A DNA stretch of 64,000 nucleotides from Baylisascaris procyonis. Its lineage: Eukaryota; Nematoda; Chromadorea; Rhabditida; Ascarididae. The notes beneath the pieces are model-generated. The model was not told where the DNA came from. It ran no database searches and worked only from the letters and a program-made list of their open reading frames with translations. Below, one piece after another: positions 1 to 12,360 of the stretch (its first letter is position 1; every line of letters starts with the position of its first letter). The stretch is from contig JAZARR010000290.1 in NCBI GenBank assembly GCA_037389465.1, positions 57,362 to 121,361 of the forward strand. The letters are read 5' to 3'. The position numbers and the translations under genes are program-made.

Positions 1-3000
1 AAAACATGATGATATTGCGGTGAATTCAAGGTTGTTCGTGTCAACTAGATGCCTCTAAGTGGCGAGTAGTTCACAAAACATGATGATATTGCGGTGAATT
101 CAACGGCTATTGTCAACTAGATGCCTCTAAGTGGCGAGTAGTTCACAAAACATGATGATATGCGGTGAATTCAACGGCTGTTTGTGTCAACTAGATGCCT
201 ATTGGGCGAGTAGTTCACAAAACATGATGATATTGCGGTGAATTCAACGGTTGCTTGTGTCAACTAGATGCCTATAAGTGGCGAGTAGTTCACAAAACAT
301 GATGATATTGCTGTGAATTCAAGGTTGTTCGTGTCAACTGGATGCCTATAAGTTGCGAGTAGTTCACAAAACATGATGATATTGCGGTGAATTCAACGGT
401 TGTTTGTGTCAACTAGATGCCTATAAGTGGCGAGTAGTTCACAAAACATGATGATATTGCGGTGAATTCAACGGTTGTTTGTGTCAACTAGATGCCTATA
501 AGTGGCGAGTAGTTCACAAAACATGATGATATTGCGGTGAATTCAAGGTTGTTCGTGTCAACTGGATGCCTCTAAGTGGCGAGTAGTTCACAAAACATGA
601 TGATATTGCTGTGAATTCAACGGTTGTTTGTGTCAACTAGATGCCTATAAGTGGCGAGTAGTTCACAAAACATGATGATATTGCTGTGAATTCAACGGTT
701 GTTTGTGTCAACTAGATGCCTGTAAGTGGCGAGTAGTTCACAAAACATGATGATATTGCGGTGAATTCAACGGCTGTTTGTGTCAACTAGATGCCTATAA
801 GTGGCGAGTAGTTCACAAAACATGATGATATTGCGGTGAATTCAACGGTTGTTTGTGTCAACTAGATGCCTATAAGTGGCGAGTAGTTCACAAAACATGA
901 TGATATTGCTGTGAATTCAACGGTTGTTTGTGTCAACTAGATGCCTATAAGTGGCGAGTAGTTCACAAAACATGATGATATTGCTGTGAATTCAACGGTT
1001 GTTTGTGTCAACTAGATGCCTATAAGTGGCGAGTAGTTCACAAAACATGATGATATTGCTGTGAATTCAACGGTTGTTTGTGTCAACTAGATGCCTGTAA
1101 GTGGCGAGTAGTTCAAAAAACATGATGATGTTGGTGTGAATTCAAGGTTGTTCGTGTCAACTTGATGCCTATAAGTTGCGTGTAGTTCACAAAACATGAT
1201 GATATTGCGGTGAATTCAACGGCTATTGTCAACTAGATGCCTCTAAGTGGCGAGTAGTTCACAAAACATGATGATATTGCTGTGAATTCAACGGCTATTG
1301 TCAACTAGATGCCTCTAAGTGGCGAGTAGTTCACAAAACATGATGATATGCGGTGAATTCAACGGCTGTTTGTGTCAACTAGATGCCTATAAGTGGCGAG
1401 TAGTTCACAAAACATGATGATATTGCTGTGAATTCAACGGTTGTTTGTGTCAACTAGATGCCTATAAGTGGCGAGTAGTTCACAAAACATGATGATATTG
1501 CGGTGAATTCAACGGTTGTTTGTGTCAACTAGATGCCTATAAGTGGCGAGTAGTTCACAAAACATGATGATATTGCTGTGAATTCAACGGTTGTTTGTGT
1601 CAACTAGATGCCTATAAGTGGCGAGTAGTTCACAAAACGATGATATTGCTGTGAATTCAACGGTTGTTTGTGTCAACTAGATGCCTATAAGTGGCGAGTA
1701 GTTCACAAAACATGATGATATTGCTGTGAATTCAACGGTTGTTTGTGTCAACTAGATGCCTATAAGTGGCGAGTAGTTCACAAAACATGATGATATTGCT
1801 GTGAATTCAACGGTTGTTTGTGTCAACTAGATGCCTATAAGTGGCGAGTAGTTCACAAAACATGATGATATTGCGGTGAATTCAACGGTTGTTTGTGTCA
1901 ACTAGATGCCTATAAGTGGCGAGTAGTTCACAAAACATGATGATATTGCGGTGAATTCAAGGTTGTTCGTGTCAACTAGATGCCTATAAGTTGCGAGTAG
2001 TTCACAAAACATGATGATATTGCGGTGAATTCAACGGTTGTTTGTGTCAACTAGATGCCTATAAGTGGCGAGTAGTTCACAAATCATGATGATATTGCTG
2101 TGAATTCAACGGTTGTTTGTGTCAACTAGATGCCTATAAGTGGCGAGTAGTTCACAAAACATGATGATATTGCGGTGAATTCAACGGTTGTTTGTGTCAA
2201 CTAGATGCCTCTAAGGCGAGTAGTTCACAAAACATGATGATATTGCTGTGAATTCAACGGTTGTTTGTGTCAACTAGATGCCTATAAGTGGCGAGTAGTT
2301 CACAAAACATGATGATATTGCTGTGAATTCAACGGTTGTTTGTGTCAACTAGATGCCTGTAAGTGGCGAGTAGTTCACAAAACATGATGATATTGCGGTG
2401 AATTCAACGGTTGTTTGTGTCAACTAGATGCCTATAAGTGGCGAGTAGTTCACAAAACATGATGATATTGCGGTGAATTCAACGGTTGTTTGTGTCAACT
2501 AGATGCCTATAAGTGGCGAGTAGTTCACAAAACATGATGATATTGCGGTGAATTCAACGGTTGTTTGTGTCAACTAGATGCCTGTAAGTGGCGAGTAGTT
2601 CACAAAACATGATGATATTGCGGTGAATTCAAGGTTGTTCGTGTCAACTAGATGCCTATAAGTCGCGAGTAGTTCACAAAACATGATGATATTGCGGTGA
2701 ACTCAACGGTTGTTTGTGTCAACTAGATGCCTCTAAGTGGCGAGTAGTTCACAAAACATGATGATATTGCTGTGAATTCAACGGTTGTTTGTGTCAACTA
2801 GATGCCTATTGGGCGAGTAGTTCACAAAACATGATGATATTGCGGTGAATTCAACGGTTGTTTGTGTCAACTAGATGCCTATAAGTGGCGAGTAGTTCAC
2901 AAAACATGATGATATTGCTGTGAATTCAACGGTTGTTCGTGTCAACTAGATGCCTATAAGTGGCGAGTAGTTCACAAAACATGATGATATTGCGGTGAAT

Positions 3001-3700
3001 TCAACGGTTGTTTGTGTCAACTAGATGCCTATAAGTGGCGAGTAGTTCACAAAACATGATGATATTGCGGTGAATTCAACGGTTGTTTGTGTCAACTAGA
3101 TGCCTGTAAGTGGCGAGTAGTTCACAAAACATGATGATATTGCGGTGAATTCAAGGTTGTTCGTGTCAACTAGATGCCTATAAGTGGCGAGTAGTTCACA
3201 AAACATGATGATATTGCTGTGAATTCAACGGTTGTTTGTGTCAACTAGATGCCTATAAGTGGCGAGTAGTTCACAAAACATGATGATATTGCTGTGAATT
3301 CAACGGTTGTTTGTGTCAACTAGATGCCTATAAGTGGCGAGTAGTTCACAAAACATGATGATATTGCGGTGAATTCAACGGTTGTTTGTGTCAACTAGAT
3401 GCCTATAAGTGGCGAGTAGTTCACAAAACATGATGATATTGCGGTGAATTCAACGGTTGTTTGTGTCAACTAGATGCCTGTAAGTGGCGAGTAGTTCACA
3501 AAACATGATGATATTGCTGTGAATTCAACGGTTGTTTGTGTCAACTAGATGCCTATAAGTGGCGAGTAGTTCACAAAACATGATGATATTGCGGTGAATT
3601 CAACGGTTGTTTGTGTCAACTAGATGCCTATAAGTGGCGAGTAGTTCACAAAACATGATGATATTGCTGTGAATTCAACGGTTGTTTGTGTCAACTAGAT
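1..3700. repeat. Left subfamily block, rich in G19T and short monomers
   Basis: About half of the monomers here read 'attgctgtg' instead of 'attgcggtg' (G19T). Other forms largely limited to the left of the window are 'cctctaag' (A56C), 'cctgtaag' (A56G), 'ttcaaggttgttcgtg' (loss of one base near P30 plus T38C), 'cggctattgtcaac' and 'cctattgggcg'. The 74/76-bp monomers and the T51C change typical of the middle of the array are absent. Three 'cctgtaag' monomers (near 1,096, 2,582 and 3,108) are directly followed by a 'caaggttgttcgtg' monomer, as is the one near 4,747. The block therefore has its own variant order and looks like a separately evolved subfamily. Confidence 0.8.
1141..1400. repeat. 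Second copy of the first ~200 bp, 1,188 bp downstream
   Basis: The rare form 'gatatgcgg' (one T lost at P15-16) occurs at 157-165 and 1,345-1,353, an offset of 1,188 bp. The rare 'ggctattg' form just upstream occurs near 105 and 1,293, the same offset, and again near 1,221. The upstream neighbour in both places is a 'caaggttgttcgtg' monomer. The second copy thus has one extra 'ggctattg' monomer. The two places are best explained by duplication of a segment of about 16 monomers, followed by gain or loss of one unit. Confidence 0.75.
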
Positions 3701-3925
3701 GCCTAAAGTGGCGGGTAGTTCACAAAGCATGATGATATTGGGGTGAATTCAGCGGTTGCTTGTGTCAATTAGATGCCTATTAGTGGCGAGTAGTTCACAA
3801 AACATGAAGATATTGCGGTGAATTCAACGGCTGTTGTGTCAACTAGATGCCTATAAGTGGCGAGTAGTTCACAAAACATGATGATATTGCGGTGAATTCA
3901 ACGGTTTTTGTGTGAACTAGATGCC
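3700..3925. repeat. Cluster of strongly divergent monomers at a subarray junction
   Basis: Three successive units depart from the consensus at many positions: 'cctaaagtggcgggtag', 'aaagcatg', 'attggggtg', 'tcagcggttgcttg', 'caattagatgcctattag', 'acatgaagat', then 'cggctgttgtg' and 'cggtttttgtgtgaac'. Several changes (T57 loss, A29G, C43G, C46T) are otherwise typical of the right half of the window. G19T-rich DNA lies on both sides, but A56C and 'caaggttgttcg' forms become rare to the right. I read this as an old junction or a relic of ancestral monomers between homogenised blocks. Confidence 0.65.
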
Positions 3926-6900
3926 TATAAGTGGCGAGTAGTTCACAAAACATGATGATATTGCGGTGAATTCAACGGTTGTTTGTGTCAACTAGATGCC
4001 TATAAGTGGCGAGTAGTTCACAAAACATGATGATATTGCGGTGAATTCAACGGTTGTTTGTGTCAACTAGATGCCTATAAGTGGCGAGTAGTTCACAAAA
4101 CATGATGATATTGCGGTGAATTCAACGGTTGTTTGTGTCAACTAGATGCCTATAAGTGGCGAGTAGTTCACAAAGCATGATGATATTGCTGTGAATTCAA
4201 CGGTTGTTTGTGTCAACTGGATGCCTATAAGTGGCGAGTAGTTCACAAAACATGATGATATTGCTGTGAATTCAACGGTTGTTTGTGTCAACTAGATGCC
4301 TATAAGTGGCGAGTAGTTCACAAAACATGATGATATTGCTGTGAATTCAACGGTTGTTTGTGTCAACTAGATGCCTAAAGTGGCGAGTAGTTCACAAAAC
4401 ATGATGATATTGCGGTGAATTCAACGGTTGTTTGTGTCAACTAGATGCCTATGTGGCGAGTAGTTCACAAAACATGATGATATTGCGGTGAATTCAACGG
4501 TTGTTTGTGTCAACTAGATGCCTATAAGTGGCGAGTAGTTCACAAAACATGATGATATTGCGGTGAATTCAACGGTTGTTTGTGTCAACTAGATGCCTAT
4601 AAGTGGCGAGTAGTTCACAAAACATGATGATATTGCGGTGAATTCAACGGTTGTTTGTGTCAACTAGATGCCTATAAGTGGCGAGTAGTTCACAAAACAT
4701 GATGATATTGCGGTGAATTCAACGGTTGTTTGTGTCAACTAGATGCCTGTAAGTGGCGAGTAGTTCACAAAACATGATGATATTGCGGTGAATTCAAGGT
4801 TGTTTTGTGTAAACCAGATGCCTATAAGTGGCGAGTAGTTCACAAAACATGATGATATTGCTGTGAATTCAACGGTTGTTTGTGTCAACTAGATGCCTAT
4901 AAGTGGCGAGTAGTTCACAAAACATGATGATATTGCGGTGAATTCAACGGTTGTTTGTGTCAACTAGATGCCTGTAAGTGGCGAGTAGTTCACAAAACAT
5001 GATGATATTGCGGTGAATTCAACGGTTGTTTGTGTCAACTAGATGCCTGTAAGTGGCGAGTAGTTCACAAAACATGATGATATTGCGGTGAATTCAACGG
5101 TTGTTTGTGTCAACTAGATGCCTATAAGTGGCGAGTAGTTCACAAAACATGATGATATTGCTGTGAATTCAACGGTTGTTTGTGTCAACTAGATGCCTAT
5201 AAGTGGCGAGTAGTTCACAAAACATGATGATATTGCTGTGAATTCAACGGTTGTTTGTGTCAACTAGATGCCTATAAGTGGCGAGTAGTTCACAAAACAT
5301 GATGATATTGCTGTGAATTCAACGGTTGTTTGTGTCAACTAGATGCCTATAAGTGGCGAGTAGTTCACAAAACATGATGATATTGCTGTGAATTCAACGG
5401 TTGTTTGTGTCAACTAGATGCCTATAAGTGGCGAGTAGTTCACAAAACATGATGATATTGCGGTGAATTCAACGGTTGTTGTGTCAACTAGATGCCTATA
5501 AGGCGAGTAGTTCACAAAACATGATGATATTGCGGTGAATTCAACGGCTTTGTGTCAACTAGATGCCTATAAGTGGCGAGTAGTTCACAAAACATGATGA
5601 TATTGCGGTGAATTCAACGGTTTGTGTCAACTAGATGCCTATAAGTGGCGAGTAGTTCACAAAACATGATGATATTGCGGTGAATTCAACGGTTGTTTGT
5701 GTCAACTAGATGCCTATAAGTGGCGAGTAGTAGTTCACAAAACATGATGATATTGCGGTGAATTCAACGGTTGTTTGTGTCAACTAGATGCCTATAAGTG
5801 GCGAGTAGTTCACAAAACATGATGATATTGCGGTGAATTCAACTTTTGTTTGTGTCAACTAGATGCCTATAAGTGGCGAGTAGTTCACAAAACATGATGA
5901 TATTGCTGTGAATTCAACGGTTGTTTGTGTCAACTAGATGCCTATAAGTGGCGAGTAGTTCACAAAACATGATGATATTGCGGTGAATTCAACGGTTGTT
6001 TGTGTCAACTAGATGCCTATAAGTGGCGAGTAGTTCACAAAACATGATGATATTGCGGTGAATTCAACGGTTGTTTGTGTCAACTAGATGCCTATAAGTG
6101 GCGAGTAGTTCACAAAACATGATGATATTGCGGTGAATTCAACGGTTGTTTGTGTCAACTAGATGCCTATAAGTGGCGAGTAGTTCACAAAACATGATGA
6201 TATTGCGGTGAATTCAACGGTTGTTTGTGTCAACTAGATGCCTAAGTGGCGAGTAGTTCACAAAACATGATGATATTGCTGTGAATTCAACGGTTGTTTG
6301 TGTCAACTAGATGCCTATAAGTGGCGAGTAGTTCACAAAACATGATGATATTGCTGTGAATTCAACGGTTGTTTGTGTCAACTAGATGCCTATATGTGGC
6401 GAGTAGTTCACAAAACATGATGATATTGCGGTGAATTCAACGGTTGTTTGTGTCAACTAGATGCCTATAAGTGGCGAGTAGTTCACAAAACATGATGATA
6501 TTGCTGTGAATTCAACGGTTGTTCGTGTCAACTAGATGCCTATAAGTGGCGAGTAGTTCACAAAACATGATGATATTGCGGTGAATTCAACGGTTGTTTG
6601 TGTCAACTAGATGCCTATAAGTGGCGAGTAGTTCACAAAACATGATGATATTGCGGTGAATTCAACGGTTGTTTGTGTCAACTAGATGCCTATAAGTGGC
6701 GAGTAGTTCACAAAATATGATGATATTGCGGTGAATTCAACGGTTGTTTGTGTCAACTAGATGCCTATAAGTGGCGAGTAGTTCACAAAACATGATGATA
6801 TTGCTGTGAATTCAACGGTTGTTTGTGTCAACTAGATGCCTATAAGTGGCGAGTAGTTCACAAAACATGATGATATTGCTGTGAATTCAACGGTTGTTTG

Positions 6901-9530
6901 TGTCAACTAGATGCCTGTAAGTGGCGAGTAGTTCACAAAACATGATGATATTGCGGTGAATTCAACGGTTGTTTGTGTCAACTAGATGCCTAAAGTGGCG
7001 AGTAGTTCACAAAACATGATGATATTGCGGTGAATTCAACGGTTGTTTGTGTCAACTAGATGCCTATAAGTGGCGAGTAGTTCACAAAACATGATGATAT
7101 TGCTGTGAATTCAACGGTTGTTTGTGTCAACTAGATGCCTATAAGTGGCGAGTAGTTCACAAAACATGATGATATTGCGGTGAATTCAACGGTTGTTTGT
7201 GTCAACTAGATGCCTATAAGTGGCGAGTAGTTCACAAAACATGATGATATTGCTGTGAATTCAACGGTTGTTTGTGTCAACTAGATGCCTATAAGTGGCG
7301 AGTAGTTCACAAAACATGATGATATTGGGGTGAATTCAACGGTTGTTTGTGTGAACTAGATGCCTATAAGTGGCGAGTAGTTCACAAAACATGATGATAT
7401 TGCGGTGAATTCAACGGTTTTGTGTCAACTAGATGCCTATAAGTGGCGAGTAGTTCACAAAACATGATGATATTGCGGTGAATTCAACGGTTGTTTGTGT
7501 CAACTAGATGCCTATAAGTGGCGAGTAGTTCACAAAACATGATGATATTGCGGTGAATTCAACGGTTGTTTGTGTCAACTAGATGCCTAAAGTGGCGAGT
7601 AGTTCACAAAACATGATGATATTGCGGTGAATTCAACGGTTGTTTGTGTCAACTAGATGCCTATAAGTGGCGAGTAGTTCACAAAACATGATGATATTGC
7701 GGTGAATTCAACGGTTGTTTGTGTCAACTAGATGCCTATAAGTGGCGAGTAGTTCACAAAACATGATGATATTGCGGTGAATTCAACGGTTGTTTGTGTC
7801 AACTAGATGCCTATAAGTGGCGAGTAGTTCACAAAACATGATGATATTGCTGTGAATTCAACGGTTGTTTGTGTCAACTAGATGCCTATAAGTGGCGAGT
7901 AGTTCACAAAACATGATGATATTGCGGTGAATTCAACGGTTGTTTGTGTCAACTAGATGCCTATAAGTGGCGAGTAGTTCACAAAACATGATGATATTGC
8001 GGTGAATTCAACGGTTGTTTGTGTCAACTAGATGCCTAAAGTGGCGAGTAGTTCACAAAACATGATGATATTGCGGTGAATTCAACGGTTGTTTGTGTCA
8101 ACTAGATGCCTATAAGTGGCGAGTAGTTCACAAAACATGATGATATTGCGGTGAATTCAACGGTTGTTTTGTGTCAACTAGATGCCTATAAGTTGGCGAG
8201 TAGTTCACAAAACATGATGATATTGCGGTGAATTCAACGGTTGTTTGTGTCAACTAGATGCCTATAAGTGGCGAGTAGTTCACAAAACATGATGATATTG
8301 CGGTGAATTCAACGGTTGTTTGTGTCAACTAGATGCCTATAAGTGGCGAGTAGTTCACAAAACATGATGATATTGCGGTGAATTCAACTTTTGTTTGTGT
8401 CAACTAGATGCCTATAAGTGGCGAGTAGTTCACAAAACATGATGATATTGCGGTGAATTCAACGGTTGTTTGTGTCAACTAGATGCCTATAAGTGGCGAG
8501 TAGTTCACAAAACATGATGATATTGCTGTGAATTCAACGGTTGTTTGTGTCAACTAGATGCCTAAAGTGGCGAGTAGTTCACAAAACATGATGATATTGC
8601 GGTGAATTCAACGGTTGTTTGTGTCAACTAGATGCCTATAAGTGGCGAGTAGTTCACAAAACATGATGATATTGCGGTGAATTCAACGGTTGTTTGTGTC
8701 AACTAGATGCCTATAAGTGGCGAGTAGTTCACAAAACATGATGATATTGCTGGTGAATTCAACGGTTGTTTGTGTCAACTAGATGCCTATAAGTGGCGAG
8801 TAGTTCACAAAACATGATGATATTGCTGTGAATTCAACGGTTGTTTGTGTCAACTAGATGCCTATAAGTGGCGAGTAGTTCACAAAACATGATGATATTG
8901 CGGTGAATTCAACGGTTGTTTGTGTCAACTAGATGCCTATAAGTGGCGAGTAGTTCACAAAACATGATGATATTGCGGTGAATTCAACGGTTGTTTGTGT
9001 CAACTAGATGCCTATAAGTGGCGAGTAGTTCACAAAACATGATGATATTGCGGTGAATTCAACGGTTGTTCGTGTCAACTAGATGCCTATAAGTGGCGAG
9101 TAGTTCACAAAACATGATGATATTGCGGTGAATTCAACGGTTTGTGTCAACTAGATGCCTATAAGTGGCGAGTAGTTCACAAAACATGATGATATTGCGG
9201 TGAATTCAACGGTTGTTTGTGTCAACTAGATGCCTATAAGTGGCGAGTAGTTCACAAAACATGATGATATTGCGGTGAATTCAACGGTTGTTTGTGTCAA
9301 CTAGATGCCTCAAGTGGCGAGTAGTTCACAAAACATGATGATATTGCGGTGAATTCAACGGTTGTTTGTGTCAACTAGATGCCTATAAGTGGCGAGTAGT
9401 TCACAAAACATGATGATATTGCGGTGAATTCAACGGTTGTTTGTGTCAACTAGATGCCTATAAGTTGCGAGTAGTTCACAAAACATGATGATATTGCGGT
9501 GAATTCAACGGTTGTTTGTGTCAACTAGAT
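3926..9530. repeat. Transition block: canonical monomers with declining G19T
   Basis: Most monomers are 75 bp. G19T is still frequent to about 5.45 kb and becomes scattered afterwards. The first clear copies of later subfamilies appear here: loss of T57 near 6,990, 7,587, 8,037, 8,562 and 9,533; the 'aactttt' form near 5,843 and 8,389; and an extra T near 8,168. T51C is not yet present. The block therefore shows the first appearance, from left to right, of the markers that dominate the middle of the array. Confidence 0.75.
5463..5740. repeat. Run of shortened monomers (first 'ggctttg/ggtttg' pair)
   Basis: Successive units carry deletions in the P33-38 GT-rich tract and elsewhere: 'cggttgttgtgtc', 'cctataaggcg', then 'cggctttgtgtc' followed by 'cggtttgtgtc'. 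Two units later a 3-bp TAG duplication occurs ('gagtagtagttcac'). The ordered pair 'cggctttgtg' then 'cggtttgtg' recurs at about 11,820-11,900. Replication slippage in the GT tract can explain the single changes, but the repeated order suggests the pair was copied as a unit. Confidence 0.7.
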
Positions 9531-10003
9531 GCCTAAAGTGGCGAGTAGTTCACAAAACATGATGATATTGCGGTGAATTCAACGGTTGTTTGTGTCAACT
9601 AGATGCCTATAAGTGGCGAGTAGTTCACAAAACATGATGATATTGCGGTGAATTCAACGGTTGTTTGTGTCAACTAGATGCCTATAAGTGGCGAGTAGTT
9701 CACAAAACATGATGATATTGCGGTGAATTCAACGGTTGTTTGTGTCAACTAGATGCCTATAAGTGGCGAGTAGTTCACAAAACATGATGATATTGCGGTG
9801 AATTCAACGGTTGTTTGTGTCAACTAGATGCCTATAAGTGGCGAGTAGTTCACAAAACATGATGATATTGCGGTGAATTCAACGGTTGTTTGTGTCAACT
9901 AGATGCCTATAAGTGGCGAGTAGTTCACAAAACATGATGATATTGCGGTGAATTCAACGGTTGTTTGTGTCAACTAGATGCCTATAAGTGGCGAGTAGTT
10001 CAC

Positions 10004-10067
10004 AAAACATGATGATATTGCGGTGAATTCAACGGTTGTTTGTGTCTATAAGTGGCGAGTAGTTCAC
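10004..10067. repeat. 64-bp monomer with an 11-bp internal deletion
   Basis: The unit reads 'gtgtctataag' where the canonical monomer has the P44-54 segment between 'gtgtc' and 'tataag'. Eleven bases, including the CTAG tetranucleotide and the 'gatgcc' motif, are missing. The neighbours are canonical. A monomer at 13,805-13,868 has an independent 11-bp loss of the same region, reading 'tttgtacctataag', so its breakpoints differ. Both look like single deletion events that have not spread through the array. Confidence 0.85.
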
Positions 10068-11814
10068 AAAACATGATGATATTGCTGTGAATTCAACGGT
10101 TGTTTGTGTCAACTAGATGCCTAAAGTGGCGAGTAGTTCACAAAACATGATGATATTGCGGTGAATTCAACGGTTGTTTGTGTCAACTAGATGCCTATAA
10201 GTGGCGAGTAGTTCACAAAACATGATGATATTGCGGTGAATTCAACGGTTGTTTGTGTCAACTAGATGCCTATAAGTGGCGAGTAGTTCACAAAACATGA
10301 TGATATTGCGGTGAATTCAACGGTTGTTTGTGTCAACTAGATGCCTATAAGTGGCGAGTAGTTCACAAAACATGATGATATTGCGGTGAATTCAACGGTT
10401 CTTTGTGTCAACTAGATGCCTAAAGTGGCGAGTAGTTCACAAAACATGATGATATTGCGGTGAATTCAACGGTTGTTTGTGTCAACTAGATGCCTATAAG
10501 TGGCGAGTAGTTCACAAAACATGATGATATTGCGGTGAATTCAACGGTTGTTTGTGTCAACTAGATGCCTATAAGTGGCGAGTAGTTCACAAAACATGAT
10601 GATATTGCGGTGAATTCAACGGTTGTTTGTGTCAACTAGATGCCTATAAGTGGCGAGTAGTTCACAAAACATGATGATATTGCGGTGAATTCAACGGTTG
10701 TTTGTGTCAACTAGATGCCTATAAGTGGCGAGTAGTTCACAAAACATGATGATATTGCGGTGAATTCAACGGTTGTTTGTGTCAACTAGATGCCTATAAG
10801 TGGCGAGTAGTTCACAAAACATGATGATATTGCTGTGAATTCAACGGTTGTTTGTGTCAACTAGATGCCTAAAGTGGCGAGTAGTTCACAAAACATGATG
10901 ATATTGCGGTGAATTCAACGGTTGTTTGTGTCAACTAGATGCCTATAAGTGGCGAGTAGTTCACAAAACATGATGATATTGCGGTGAATTCAACGGTTGT
11001 TTTGTGTCAACTAGATGCCTATAAGTGGCGAGTAGTTCACAAAACATGATGATATTGCGGTGAATTCAACGGTTGTTTGTGTCAACTAGATGCCTATAAG
11101 TGGCGAGTAGTTCACAAAACATGATGATATTGCGGTGAATTCAACGGTTGTTTGTGTCAACTAGATGCCTATAAGTGGCGAGTAGTTCACAAAACATGAT
11201 GATATTGCGGTGAATTCAACGGTTGTTTGTGTCAACTAGATGCCTATAAGTGGCGAGTAGTTCACAAAACATGATGATATTGCGGTGAATTCAACGGTTG
11301 TTTGTGTCAACTAGATGCCTATAAGTGGCGAGTAGTTCACAAAACATGATGATATTGCGGTGAATTCAACGGTTGTTTGTGTCAACTAGATGCCTATAAG
11401 TGGCGAGTAGTTCACAAAACATGATGATATTGCGGTGAATTCAACGGTTGTTTGTGTCAACTAGATGCCTATAAGTGGCGAGTAGTTCACAAAACATGAT
11501 GATATTGCGGTGAATTCAACGGTTGTTTGTGTCAACTAGATGCCTATAAGTGGCGAGTAGTTCACAAAACATGATGATATTGCGGTGAATTCAACGGTTG
11601 TTTGTGTCAACTAGATGCCTATAAGTGGCGAGTAGTTCACAAAACATGATGATATTGCGGTGAATTCAACGGTTGTTTGTGTCAACTAGATGCCTATAAG
11701 TGGCGAGTAGTTCACAAAACATGATGATATTGCGGTGAATTCAACGGTTGTTTGTGTCAACTAGATGCCTATAAGTGGCGAGTAGTTCACAAAACATGAT
11801 GATATTGCGGTGAA

Positions 11815-11915
11815 TTCAACGGCTTTGTGTCAACTAGATGCCTAAAGTGGCGAGTAGTTCACAAAACATGATGATATTGCGGTGAATTCAACGGTTTGTG
11901 TCAACTAGATGCCTA
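11815..11915. repeat. Second 'ggctttg/ggtttg' short-monomer pair
   Basis: Two adjacent shortened units, 'cggctttgtgtc' and then 'cggtttgtgtc', repeat the order seen near 5,545 and 5,619. The first of them has lost T57 ('cctaaag') in this copy and not in the other. A lone 'cggtttgtg' occurs near 9,140, and 'cggttttgtg' near 7,418. The matching order, about 6.27 kb apart, favours duplication of a longer segment over independent deletion, although later homogenisation has removed most other shared markers. Confidence 0.7.
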
Positions 11916-12360
11916 TAAGTGGCGAGTAGTTCACAAAACATGATGATATTGCGGTGAATTCAACGGTTGTTTGTGTCAACTAGATGCCTATAAGTGGCGA
12001 GTAGTTCACAAAACATGATGATATTGCGGTGAATTCAACGGTTGTTTGTGTCAACTAGATGCCTATAAGTGGCGAGTAGTTCACAAAACATGATGATATT
12101 GCGGTGAATTCAACGGTTGTTTGTGTCAACTAGATGCCTATAAGTGGCGAGTAGTTCACAAAACATGATGATATTGCGGTGAATTCAACGGTTGTTTGTG
12201 TCAACTAGATGCCTATAAGTGGCGAGTAGTTCACAAAACATGATGATATTGCGGTGAATTCAACGGTTGTTTGTGTCAACTAGATGCCTATAAGTGGCGA
12301 GTAGTTCACAAAACATGATGATATTGCTGTGAATTCAACGGTTGTTTGTGTCAACTAGAT

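Larger units (their letters stand above)
9531..12360. repeat. Mostly canonical block with a long uniform run
   Basis: Monomers are canonical apart from sparse T57-loss units (near 9,533, 10,119, 10,419, 10,868, 11,842 and 12,362) and a few G19T units. From about 11,010 to 11,820 every monomer I read is identical to the canonical unit, about ten in a row, visible as exact 300-bp periodicity of the text. This run ends at the 'cggctttgtg' / 'cggtttgtg' pair at 11,820-11,900. The uniform run points to recent local amplification or gene conversion. Confidence 0.8.

Noticed and set aside
3700..3925. Array boundary with unique DNA
   Set aside because: The units are very divergent but can still be aligned with the monomer over their full length, so this is a junction inside the array.
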